Shown one piece after another: positions 1 to 10,900 of a stretch of 64,000 nucleotides of DNA. The stretch lies in the NCBI GenBank assembly GCA_037349105.1, contig JAYJMM010000054.1:186001-250000 (forward strand), written 5' to 3'. Source of the DNA: Limnomonas spitsbergensis. Lineage: Eukaryota > Chlorophyta > Chlorophyceae > Chlamydomonadales. Numbering within the stretch: position 1 is the stretch's first letter; every line of letters begins with the position of its first letter. The position numbers and the translations under genes were made by a program. The notes under the pieces were generated by a model. That model saw only the letters and a list, made by a program, of their open reading frames with translations. It was not told where the DNA came from and searched no databases.

Positions 1-57
1 TCTGACGGTTCTCAGTCTGCCCATCCCCCCCCTCATCCTTCCCCGCCTTCTTCTCAC

Positions 58-829
58 CCACATATCATCCTTCTGGGAACCGCAGGCTTCCTCTTTCGTC
101 CTACCGATAAATCCTCAGCGTGCCCGGTGTCTCCAAAAATGACATCTCCTCCGTCCTCAGCCGTCTCACCAAACATACCATACGCTGCCATATTAACATC
201 CTTCGTCGGCGTCGACATCTGGAAAACTTCCCTGCCCATTATTGTCCGGTACCCCTTGACTACCCTCCTTAACCACCCGATTTCCCCCGGTGTACGGCAT
301 TTAAAATCCCGTATTCTTCAAGCCACGCTCAGGCATTTTCTTTCTTTCTTTCTCTCTGCCAGACGTACCTCAACAACCAAGAATGTTCGATTCCTTCTTA
401 ATGCGGGCATAAGGAGGCCTTGTTTTTGCTGTGTGGAGATTCCAAGAATAGGCAACCCAAATAGTAGGGACGACACGTCTTGTCGATGCCAACCTTTCTG
501 GCCTCTCGGTCCTGAATGTCTACACGCTTGACTACCGGCTCCGTCTGCACCCAATATCGCGCCAGCCCCTTGCGCTTTCGCGCTGCTCCATTTCGCGCTG
601 CTCCATTTCGCGCTGCTCCATTTCGCGCTGCTCCATCTCGTAGGACATTGGTCACCCGCCACTTTAGCCTTTGGCCGACGGTGAGAGTCTGCTGCATGGT
701 GAAGACTGGCTGTGGGCCACCATGCATGTGGGGACAAGCAGCAACCTCACGAGCCTCATGCGCAACCTCGCTCTCCCCGTCTATCTCCCCCAATATATAG
801 AATTCAAAACAACGCCCCATCCCCGCCAA
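58..829 (-). CDS. Putative minus-strand gene fragment, two exon-like blocks, unknown function
   Basis: Two coding-like blocks lie on the minus strand. The upstream block (about 829 to 461) stays open through a fourfold pentapeptide repeat, N-G-A-A-R, encoded by the 15-bp tandem repeat at 576-635. A TATA-like run is at 793-802, and an ATG near 728 could start the protein; the block ends near a GT at about 460. The downstream block (218 to 58) follows a good acceptor (TTTTCCAG before 218), reads MSTPTKDVNMAAYGMF and onward, is acidic then basic (GRKRKP), and ends at a strong donor, GG/GTGAGA. I do not recognise the protein. It would continue out of the window on the left. The splice sites and readable frame are seen; joining the blocks into one gene is inference. 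Confidence 0.3.
576..635. repeat. 15-bp tandem repeat, four copies
   Basis: The unit TTTCGCGCTGCTCCA is repeated four times without interruption. Because 15 is divisible by three, it adds pentapeptides to the overlapping minus-strand frame without breaking it. Confidence 0.9.
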
Positions 830-984
830 TCATGGTACAATGGCGATTGGCACCCTCCCCGCAGCCGGACAGGAATATTATTGGGATTGCAACTCGTGAG
901 GGGTGCGGTGAAAGCCGCTGTGCTAAATGCGCAGAGAGGGCTGCCTGTGTTGAATCGCCTGCCCTACTGCTCCCTTCTCTTTAG

Positions 985-1308
985 GCACCTAAGACGCCCC
1001 CGCTGCCCACACCCCCGCTGCCCACGCCCACACCAACGCCAACGCCCATCTCCGGCGAGCTGATTGCCATCCTGGGATTGGGAGTAGTCCTCCTGTCGCT
1101 GGGATACATGGTGAGCTCACTCATCTGCCTATCTGTCTCTTTGTCTCAGTCTGAGGATGAGTGCCCTCCCCTATCAGTGGATCTCGCACCAATTGCCATA
1201 GTATGCATGCACTGCCTGAGGGGAAACATCTGGGCTATCCCCTTTATAGGCCTTGATGAGAGCCTTCCACAACTGGTCCTCGCTGTTTGTCTCATAGAAA
1301 TAAAATAA
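985..1308 (+). CDS. Exon-like block with Pro/Thr stalk and one transmembrane helix
   Basis: Directly after an acceptor-like site (CTTCTCTTTAG, ending at 984) the frame encodes a Pro-Thr stalk (repeated LPTPPLPTPTP), then a hydrophobic segment, ELIAILGLGVVLLSLGYM. At 1110 a good donor follows (ATG/GTGAGC), so 985-1110 is a clean phase-0 exon of 126 bp. The same frame stays open to a TAA at 1306-1308, and a second acceptor (TTGTCTCAG) ends at 1149. Exon 985-1110 may therefore be spliced to 1150-1308, or the frame may be read through. A Pro/Thr stalk plus helix is typical of surface type I membrane proteins. No upstream exon was identified, and the gene is not recognised. Confidence 0.35.
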   Translation, partial: APKTPPLPTPPLPTPTPTPTPISGELIAILGLGVVLLSLGYMVSSLICLSVSLSQSEDECPPLSVDLAPIAIVCMHCLRGNIWAIPFIGLDESLPQLVLAVCLIEIK

Positions 1309-1877
1309 AATAAACGGGGTACCCATTTTACCATTTGCGAGGAGGAGCGGGATGGCCATCATTTTCCGTATCAAGAAAACAAAGGAAATTTTCTTTGGCC
1401 ATCAGGTTAACATGGGACTGGTATGGTGGGCTCCTCTTGATGTAATCAGTCGTGAATGAAAACGAAAAGTAATGATACAATGCTAAACAGTGCAGAAGTT
1501 GATGAATGGATTCCCAAAACAAGCAGTCAAATGTGGTGGACCAGAGGCAAGGACTATGTAATATATTATACATGTAATATATTATATATCATATATTCCA
1601 GTTTGGGGGGCATTCTTCTCTTGCGAATGGCGCATGGGCTTGATAACTAGTTTCCCGATTTATGACTTAGCTGGATGCACGTGACATTTATAATGCTATA
1701 GGCAGAGTGTGTTTTCCGCTGATTAATGTACCTCACACAACCGCTCCAGAGTAGATTGGTGGCCAAGAAAATTAAATGTGCAGGATTTTAAGGTGTTTGG
1801 TGATATGCTTTTGCCACCACACCTCCTCGGCACTGCCTAGCAGGAACTTCCTGATTCTTTCAACGCCCCTGGTTCAG
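1309..1877. other. Non-coding stretch, AT-rich
   Basis: I see no gene here. Around 1555-1600 there is a strongly AT-rich, partly palindromic run of TATA-type steps. Confidence 0.5.
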
Positions 1878-2156
1878 GCCGCAAATGACATAAAGACAGA
1901 GATCAAGACGGCGCTCCAGGAGCTCAAGACGGAGATCAAGACGGTGATCCAGGAGCTCAAGACGGAGATCAAGACGGAGATCAAGGAGAAGACGGAGATC
2001 AAGACGGAGATCAAGACGGAGATCCAGGAGCTCAAGGACAGTGTGGGCACATTGGAAGCCAAGTTCGACAAGATGCTATGCTCAAATACAGCCTTGCAGG
2101 CAACCACCGAGCGTGTCATTGTGGAGGTTGATAACCTGGAGCGGCGTGTCCGGTAG
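1878..2156 (+). CDS. Coiled-coil terminal exon (Lys-Thr-Glu-Ile repeats)
   Basis: After an acceptor-like CTGGTTCAG (ending at 1877) the frame gives about 92 residues ending at TAG. The first half consists of tandem 12-bp-based repeats (units like EIKT and ALQELKTEIKT). These are ideal amphipathic heptad-like sequence, followed by a less regular coiled coil ending in NLERRVR. The nucleotide repeat GAGATCAAGACG drives the peptide repeat. This could be the last exon of a host gene or the tail of a transposon protein. I do not recognise it and see no upstream exon with certainty. Confidence 0.3.
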   Translation, partial: AANDIKTEIKTALQELKTEIKTVIQELKTEIKTEIKEKTEIKTEIKTEIQELKDSVGTLEAKFDKMLCSNTALQATTERVIVEVDNLERRVR

Positions 2157-3586
2157 TTGTGAAGAAGCGTAGCCTGCTGCGCCCCACTGTTTGGTTTAGG
2201 TCATAGAGACCCTTTTCCCAGCATTATGTTGTAGATTTTGGTGTGAAGGGAATAAGGATGACTATGCCATTTGACAGATGGTGGTGGGCCTTAATCTGTC
2301 CATGGTGGCTCCGTGGGGATAATCTTGTGTTACTAGCTGCCGCTCCGTTATTGCCTGCTGGCTCTCCTTTTTGCCCCACCCTGTGTCGGGTAGGGTACTT
2401 GAACCTGGCTTCCGGACCCTCCTTGGGGTGACATTCCTGCTAGGCGGCCATCTCTTGGCCAGGTTACCTGCCATGTTGGCATGTAATGAACCCTCAGTTT
2501 TCCTGCCGGCCTCGATTTCTCTGCCGCTGCAGTCTTGTAGTGATCAGGCCTTCGGGAATCTTGCCTTTGCATTCTGTAGTGTTCAAGGAGCTTCACCTGT
2601 CAATGGTTTGATATGGCAGATGAAGCGCTGGCAGTTAGGAAGTACTCACGTTGCGTACTGCCTTGACATTTCTCCCAGGAATTTCCATTCCGTGTTCTTT
2701 CTTTGGCTTTGGGATTTGAAGGAACTCTTGTATAAGAGAGAGATATTTGTCAAGACTTGTTCTAGGACTCCACTTGTAATCTTGAAAGCCTCTCAGACTT
2801 CTCGGTGTCTCTAGCTATTTGACACTCAGCATCGTAGCTCACCGTCCGAAGCCACAAGAATCCTCCATCTCGGACTGATCACTCAGCCTCTAGCCTGACA
2901 AGTAGTCTTACTTGAAGCCGCCTCCGTCTGCTCAACACACGGGACCTACTCCTGAGACGTGTCTTCTCGACCTCAACGAGAAGACCTCACTGCAGACATG
3001 CAGCCTTAAAACTGGTATCGACCGCCAACTCTGGAAACTCAGAAAAATGAGGGAAGTAAAAATACAAGCTGACTCCAGTCAGTAAGAATCGACGGCACTG
3101 AGTTGTTATTGTTGGGCGCCCGCGCGGCCGAGCTTTTTTAGCAGGACCCAGAGGTGTTAAGTCATTGACTGAGCTTTTTTTGTTAGAGCATGATGGACCC
3201 CAACACCACACACGCACATGCCCCTGGTCTCATTTTGGTCCTGGCAAGCAAGTCCATGCATGCTGCCGTCCTTCCTCCAAGACCACCGCGGGATAAAAGC
3301 ACTCCATGGCTGATCCTATGCATACGCTGGAGTTGTGGAGCCGATGAGCCGCCGTTGCACGATTTCTCCTCCTAGTCCCATCCCTGTATTGGAATGCCCT
3401 CGTCTTCTGCATCTTTGCCAAAACCTCTAACCACAACGGTTCAGACAGCATGTTACAGTGCACCCGGACGCTCCAGCCGTAGTGCTACATACTAGAGGAC
3501 CTCTTGATGCAGCTGTCGGTGAGCCTCCACACCTGCTGGGTGGGGGGGTGTATGTGATCCTGGCATATGGACATCATTATAGCTTA
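2157..3586. other. Region without recognisable gene
   Basis: Short open frames on both strands show no recognisable motif or convincing splice pattern. A run of about 50 T-rich and GC-rich bases at 3110-3180 and a G-run at 3540-3548 are the only visible irregularities. The last four bases (CTTA, 3583-3586) are half of the presumed target duplication of the retrotransposon that follows. Confidence 0.4.
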
Positions 3587-4216
3587 TGTCACAGTATATT
3601 ACCGTATACGTGACAGAACCGTTTAGACCGCAGTTAGCGGCCGCGGAGCCTCCGCAGCTTATCTGCGGTGTCTCCGGATTTGAGCTGAGACCTAGAAACC
3701 CGCTTACGCAGGATTAGTTTGACAGATTCTACCGTACTCTGTATTGGGCCTGCCGGGTCCCTGTATCCCGGCAATTGCCTTGGCTACTTACTTCGTCCCT
3801 TTCTAAAGGACAGACCTCTATTTGTAACAAGCACAGGCAGTCATTGAGACCAGCAGCTTCCATATAAGTCAGTACCTTAACTCGAGTCAAGCCTAGCTCA
3901 GCCTCCGCTGATCTAGCTGGAGCCAAGTACCCCAGTAAGAGAACCGAGACTCTGCAGAAGAAGAAGTACGCAGCCTCGTCCCGTTCGTCTCTCCGCGTGT
4001 TACGCGGTAAGTGTCCTTAACATAGCCCTGCTGGATCGCGACCAGACGGCCAGAAGGCCTATGCCCCCAAAGTCAGTTGCTATATATACACAATTCCACC
4101 TAGCTGCTTAACTCGAAGAGCACTCGCAGCCAGTGAATAGTCACTGAGCCTGCCCGTAGGCGTCCGTCACTGCAGTGAGGAAAGAAGTCCGCCACGGACC
4201 TGAAGCGCACCTCGCG
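3587..4216 (+). repeat. Terminal repeat B, 5' copy (630 bp)
   Basis: Appears identical by eye to 18688-19317, with a constant offset of 15101. It starts TGTCACAG and ends CCTCGCG. It holds several short hairpins, such as CCGCAG/CTGCGG (3652-3668), CCGCG/CGCGG near 3993-4007 and CAGTGA/TCACTG near 4130-4146, some of which are also kept in the diverged minus-strand copy. A TATA-like box lies at 4081. It behaves as the 5' LTR of the element, but the A repeat that follows B at the 3' end is absent here. Confidence 0.85.
4081..4088 (+). promoter_or_regulatory. TATA-like box in 5' repeat B
   Basis: TATATATA within GCTATATATACAC, 136 bp before the end of B. It would suit a transcript start near 4110. 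The minus-strand copy has the variant CTATACATAC at the equivalent place, which suggests constraint. Actual promoter use is inference. Confidence 0.4.
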
Positions 4217-4240
4217 TGTCCTTTAGAAAGGGACGAAGTA
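4217..4240 (+). other. Possible self-priming primer-binding site
   Basis: These 24 bases, starting directly after repeat B, are a perfect reverse complement of 3789-3812 inside B. A primer-binding site should sit exactly here. No tRNA-type site beginning TGG is seen. Elements of the Tf1/sushi type prime with the folded-back 5' end of their own RNA, and this arrangement resembles that. Whether the transcript begins near 3789 is not known. Confidence 0.4.
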
Positions 4241-4923
4241 GATCTAGCCTGATCAGCCTGATTTGCCAATTCCTGCTAAAGGTGCTTGTGCAGCGAGATT
4301 GGAATTTTGTTTGTATGCAAACAGCCTTGGATAGCATATGAATTGCACTTTGCTGTGGTAATCTCCATAGAGAGTGCCAAGTTAAGCCCTGAGAATCACT
4401 AAGAGTGGCAACTTAGTGTTGAGTCCAGGAGAGGCTTGAGGATCTGGCTGTGGATTTATACACCCAGCAGATAATTCCTGTATGACTGCAGATTGAGATC
4501 AGGTGGATCCAATCATTCATCATTGACAGAAGTAAACTTGTTGACAGATCATCCAAGGTTAAAATTTTGTGGTGTACCAAAGGATCCCCGCAGGTGTCAG
4601 AGAGGAACTGACACAGCGCAAGAGGATATATCCGCCCGGAGGCGAGACAGCCGCAGGGGACGTGCGCCAGCTAGAGGCAGCCCAGCCAGCAAAGGTGGGA
4701 AGGGGCTAAAAAGGGCGAAGGAGGATTCCGCCAGATACAAATATTAGTGAGCATAAAAGCAGAGGGCAAGGCCTATCGCGCAAAAAATTGCTGTACCTGC
4801 CGTCCAGCCTTGACTAGCAGATCCTCACCAGGTTGCAGTAAGGATAAGGAGCAGAAGCCTAAACGTTAGCAGGTTTTGTAGGGGGTGTCGCCAGCACGCC
4901 TGCAGAACAGTGCGGTTCGTAAA
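4241..4923 (+). other. Untranslated leader of the plus-strand retrotransposon
   Basis: No ATG-initiated frame of note. From 4381 onward the sequence is shared with the leader of the minus-strand copy; 4217-4380 is not present there. One open stretch (about 4493-4747) lacks an ATG and is frameshifted in the other copy, so it is unlikely to code. Confidence 0.6.
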
Positions 4924-7900
4924 ATGCCTGTAGAGACGACAGGCATAGATCTAAACCCCGATAGGCACCAGCACCCTGACGTCCAACGGAGGAGTGGGCG
5001 TCTGAGGGGGCTGGAGCCGGGAATAGACCTAAAAAATGCTAGTGCTGAGATTGTGGCAGAGGCCCTGTTGATAGCGGAAAAGCTGTCAGAACCAGTGGAA
5101 TCGCCCGCAGAGGATTGCAGGGTACGTGAGCCAGACCGTGTACCACCCAGAGGGGCAGGGGCGCAAGCAGATGGTGCAGTACTAGTAACACGAAAAGGCA
5201 TTGGTCGAGGGGGTCCGTTGCCCGCTGGTTCCGACAGCTGTCTGAATTTCGAGCAGGGGCAGACTCAAGCGGGAACCCCAGAGTTGATCTTGGATCAAGC
5301 AACGGAAGCATCCCAGAGCTGTGACACGCGACAGAGCAGTGCACCTGAGGCCAAGCCGCAGCAGAGCCTGCCCAGGGTGGCAAGTGTTACACAGCAGGTT
5401 GAAAAAGATCCCAGCCAATCGGGTCTCAGGGCAGAAGTAGCCGCAGCTTCAGACAAGTTTGCAGGCTGGCATAAGACCTGCGAAGTCAAACCTCGAATAA
5501 AGACGGAGGGAGATGGGGCCAGAATTGTGCCTGCAGAGGTCAAACACGAGGAAGATGAGCCACAGCCAGAAGCAGGCAGACAGAGCTCGCAGGCAGGGAA
5601 GGACAGGGAGAAACCAGCTGAGCCGGTAGGGAAGCCTTGGGCTGATCTATCCGAGGAAGAACAGCCAGACCCAGTTCAGAAAAAGCAGGGGCAGCAGACT
5701 ACAGCAGAACTGCGTCCCGTGCAGCAGCTGCAGCCGTGCAAGGCACTGGTTAGAAGAGGAGCTGGATCCACAGTCTTCGGCACACCGCTGTCCAGTTTTC
5801 CACCCAGTGTGAACAGACCTGCGCAGACGTCCAAGGAGGGATCCGGCAGCCAGAGGCAGAGAGAGCCAGAGCGCTCGGAGACCGGGAGAGTCGCGTGCGG
5901 AAATGAGGAGGTAGAAGGGCCGATCGGTTGGGCAGGAATTGTGCAGTGGGCAACAGACCTGTGGAAGCAAGTGTGCTCCAGGACGTTCTTGCATTTCCAG
6001 GACCAGGTCACAGCCATTGAGGAGTTCAAGGCCCATCATCTGCGGGGATGGGCAACAAAGGCCATGTTAGGTATCCCCCACACAGGTCTGGACAGGGCGC
6101 TACTGTTAGCCGCCCTTGGACAGGTATCCAAGGGAAGGACGGGACACGAAGCAGCCAGGGCTGTTAAAGCCTCCGCAGACGAATGGTGCAAAGAGGTCAC
6201 AGGAGACCAGGAGGAACCTGGGTCAGAGCCAGAGGATGAGGAGGACCAGGTGTGGGATGGATTTGAAACAGGGGTGCAGCGGCCTGAGGGGATCAGGGAG
6301 GTGCAAAGGTGGCAGCAGCAGGCAGGAGCCGCGCCAACACCAACACTCAGATCTGCAGCCTTCGAGGTCAGCAGCGAGCCCAGCCTCAGAGGACGGCCAA
6401 GGGGCAGGGAAGCACCCAGAGCCAGCAGTCCAGCCGCCAGCGAAAGGGCGGAATTGACTAGCCAATCACTTGCCAGAATGGCAGAGCAAAGCACAGCGAC
6501 ACGCAGAGCAAGCAGGCAAGAGTCTTATGAGTTGCTGCGCATAGTCGAGGACAAAGAGAACGCATACCAGGAAACCCAGGTGGATTACATCAAGGAATTC
6601 CTGAGGAACAGGCAGTCAGGCGCAGCAAGGGGAGCCAGGAGGAATGAGCCTGCGGGCAGCGCACGGAGCAGTGGTCCAAGAATACAGGAGGCCAGAGAGG
6701 AAACACAGTCTGATTCCTATGCCAGGAATTACACAGGCGGAACGCAGCCAGGTCGGCAGAGCCAGGAGCCGCCCAGGGAGCAGGCATACTCCAGGGAACA
6801 GCCTCACCAGCACAGCCAAGAGCCACCCAGAGGACGGGCAGAGGGCAGGGAACAGCCAAGCCAGCAGAGCCAGGAGTTGCCCAGGGGACAGGCAGAGCCC
6901 GGTGGAGCACAGTCTCGAAGGCCTGGATCTGACAGCAGACCAGGCAGAAGCGAATCAGAACGTCTGCCACCCGAAGGAAGTAAAAGCTCAGCAGGCAGAG
7001 CGGGCAGACAGCCATCACGAGGCGCTCACGATCAGGATGAGGATTATAACAGACATGACAGGCATCATTCAGGCCGCAGCCCATCGAGGGGCGGCAGTGG
7101 AGGACCGGGGTCACGGTCAGAGTCAGTAGATTCGGGGCCAGGAGGAGCGGACAGACGCAGGTCGGGGGCCAGACAGGAGTCCAGCGACCAGGAAATGAAA
7201 AGGCTCGACCGGGAGCAGGCAAGGGTGAACCTGCAGCTGCAGCAACAGATGGTATTGCAGCTGGCAGGGGTAGCCAAGGTAGCCAAGATCCCAGCCATCC
7301 AAGGCAACGTACCAGTCCTGGATATGTCACACCCAGGAGCGGTTGCAGCCAGAAAGTATTGCCAGGCGTGTGGGTACTGGGGATCGCACAACAGGTTGGC
7401 AATGTCAGATGACCAACCAGCACTGGCAGTGGTGGCAGGTGAAATAGCTGGATCATGCCAGTCGCCGTCAGCTATGACGTTGCTGATCAAGTCGCTGGTC
7501 AAGCTGTGGGACTGCAAGCCTGCCAGCATGAGGCCGCTGATGGCAGCCATCAGGGCAGCGCCCCACGCAGGAAACAGAATTGCCAGAGAGGTGGAGCGGA
7601 TCGGACAGCAGTGGATAGCCCCAGCGGAGCAGCAGGGTTGCGAAGCTTCGCTACTCACGTTGTGGATCAGGGTGGTCCAGGAGGAGGTGGGAAAGCCAAC
7701 TTCAGAGGAGAGGACGGCCATCACCAACCTCAGGTTAGGAGTAAAGACTACTCTAGACCCAGATGTCAAGCCAGAGGAGACGGTGGAGGCATTTGCCCAC
7801 AGAGTGCTGACAACAGCAGAGTTGCTGCAGATCTCGAGGGATGCAGTAGATCACTTCGGCAGGAGCCACTCGGTCTCGCGTATGTTCCATGACGGACTGC

Positions 7901-10900
7901 CAGCAGTTGCTAGAGCCAAGCTGAGCAAGTTTGTTATGACAGTGCCAGGGTACCTCAGCATGAGTGACGAAGACCAAATCGCAGTACTCACGCAGCAGGT
8001 GGTGCTGTGGGAGAGGTTTGCCTTGGAAATGGGTGACCTGGGAGGTACCGGCTTCAGGCAGATAACCAACAGCGGGCCTGGCCAGGGAGAGGCGCAGCCC
8101 AACAGGAGCAGGAGAGAAAGGAGCAGGGACCGCAGACAGCGGTCACCATGCAGGGACCAGCCCAGGGGCAGATCCAGGGAACGGCACCATGTTGAGGTTG
8201 CCAGGCCTTACAGGCAGGGGCAGGAGCACCAGAGAGGCCCAGGCCCCGGGCCGACAAACAGAACCCTGGCAGAGGGCAGCGGGGCGGCAGAGCCTAGGCG
8301 TCACCTGGGACCGCGCCATGGTGGATTGTGCTTCAAGTGCAATCAGCCGGGGCACTTTGCCAACGAGTGCACCAACCCGGAGCAGGCCGGTCTGACAGGC
8401 GACAGGCCAGGGGCACCTGCAGGCCCAGCACGGGGCTATGGAACCTGGGGCCCAGGCAGGGGCCAGGGGATGCCCATGGAGAGCAGGCGCAGGACCTTCG
8501 ATACTGCCATGGGAACTCCCAGTGCAAGGGACTTCCAGCAGGGGGCAGCAGGCCCCAGCGCGTGGCCAGAACCGCCAGCGCGACAGGAACCACCGGAGGG
8601 CGAGCAACCAAGGTGGGAGGGGACAGGAGGCCACACGTGCTTCATGACAGGCCACATGGAAATTAGCCAGGACAGAGATGCCTACCAGGCTGAGGTCAGT
8701 CAGGCAGGACCAGTTCAGGTGGCCCCTCAGAGGGTGCCAGAAGGGCAGGTAGCCAGTCAGGTAAGCCACTGGGCGATGGCTGTAGAGGCGTTAGCCATGA
8801 ACCATTATGGGACTATGCCTGCAGGGTCGGCCAGATCCGTAGCACATGCGTTGGAGTTCTTGAAGGATCTCCAGAGGAGGGGGTGCCCAGCTCCGTGTGT
8901 AGGATGGCCAAATCTGATGCAGAGGTTCCTAGACAGGGAATGGGACAAGTATGATGAGCAGTGGGATGAGTTTGAGAGACGCGAGCGGGAGGCAGTACCC
9001 CAGCACGACGTAGACGGGTGGGAGACCGATTCGGGGTCCAACTTTTTGGCAGACAGATATGAGCCTCAGGAACCCTCACCCGTGCATGAGAGAGAGTTCG
9101 GCGTGCTATGTCCAGGTACCCCGGAGGGCATTCAAGGCACAGGCAGAGGGGTAGCGGGAGCAGCCGCCAAGACAGGGGAGCCACCCAGAGCGGAGCTCCG
9201 ATGCCCAGTGGCCAGAGGGACCGCAGCAGGGAGCCAGCGGGACGCCCGAGCGGGGCCTGTTAGGACCCATAAAGGCACCAGCTCTCGGTGCAATGCTTGG
9301 GGAGGAATTGACGAGGACGGAGAGACACAGCACGGCAGCGAGAGGGAAGGGAGGTCTGACGCAAGGGGCGAGGACAGGCAGCTTGACCAGTCCTTCAGCA
9401 GAGACAGGTCCTACAGCAGAGAACGCAGCTACATACAGCCGTTCCCGCAGTCGCTGCCAGCAGGCGAGCCCTTTGTGCAGTACTTCCGCCTGGGGGAAGA
9501 GATGCCAGAGGCGTCCACCTCCAGGGCTATGCTGACTATGCCAGCGGGTAATATGGACGGGCCATGTCGGTTGCAGAGCTATAGGCTCCTAGGAGGCGGG
9601 GAGCAGACATGTGTTAACAGAGCAACAGCCATGCAGGCAGTTGCCAGGATGATTTTCCCGTGGGACGCAGTGACAGCGGTCATGCTGTGCGCCGCGCTCA
9701 AAGGATACATCCAGCCCAGCACAAATATGGCAGATTATATGCAGAGGGGATGGTCGCGGCACCCCATCTATGCATACTGCGTCAGCGAGATGGTGAGTCT
9801 CGCCATTGCAGCAGGCATCACAGCGGTGGATGCAGCAGGCTGGACGCACCCGGACATGCCAGACATTGCGCCGGCCGAGGGGATGTGGCAGGGCGCGCAG
9901 CCAGGATTCATGCGCACGCCGTGGGCGATGGATTGTGTCCGTGAACTAATGGGGCACCCAGCCCTCAGAGACCGCGCATTTTATGTGCCAATCCAAGCCA
10001 TGGGCGAGTTCGAGAGATTTGTGGAAACAACAGAGCAGGCCCCAGTGAGGGCAGGGCTGTGTCACCCAGGCAGGCCAGGGCGGTGTGAGGCGACCATCGA
10101 GGCGTCCATCGTCATCCCCAGGACGGTCGCAGGACAAGCAGTGCCGTGGGGGCCAGCGCCAGGGGACGCCAGGGCAGCCATTCCAGTCCAGCAGCTAGTA
10201 ACTTACTACTATGAGGAGATGGCTGATGAGGAGTTGCCCGTTTCATCGGCATGGATCCACATGCACGCGACTCACGATGATATGCCCGTCTACCTGTTTG
10301 CAAGGCACCAGCAGGACGTGGCAGTCACTAAGTGCGCGTCAGTCGACGAGGCGGAGTTCCATGCCTTTGCCTACGCTAGGGGAGCAGACCCGACAGTGTG
10401 GACGCTCATGCTAATGGCGCTGCAGAGGGTCCTGCTCCCAGGACAGCGATCAGCGGCCATGCGGCATGTGTGGGGCGTAGAGGATCAGTGGGCGCCTACA
10501 GAGGTAACAGCCTGTCCAACATGGCCTTACGGACACCAGCAGTCGCCAGCAGCAGGAGCCGTGTGGGAAGGAGAGGAAGAGCTGGCGAGCTCGCCGTTCG
10601 CAGTAGAACGCCTGGCAGCATATGTGCACCAGTGGGTGCGTCAGGAGCGGAGGGCGTGGCACGACAACAGGGCCAGCAGCGTGCTGCCCTATTGGCAGGC
10701 TGACGTCATAACAACGCAGTTGTGGAGACAAGCGCACCCAGCAGGGGTGCGCACGCTGCACCCTCTGTTCAGAGGAGCTGGGGAAGTAGGCATCGAGGAG
10801 GAGTTGGAGGACTTGAGGAACCAGCCGAGTAGGGGACATGGGCCGGTGGGCAGGCGAGGCGCCGATGCAGAGGAGCCAGCGGCAGCCACTGACGGCCCTG

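Noticed and set aside
2390..2470. Minus-strand GGTTCAAGTACC (B-box-like) with TGGCCAAGAGATGG upstream
   Set aside because: The stems do not pair and spacing is too long; a SINE is possible but not supported by a second copy in the window.
4493..4747. Leader open frame upstream of gag
   Set aside because: No ATG, and the homologous segment of the other copy is frameshifted.
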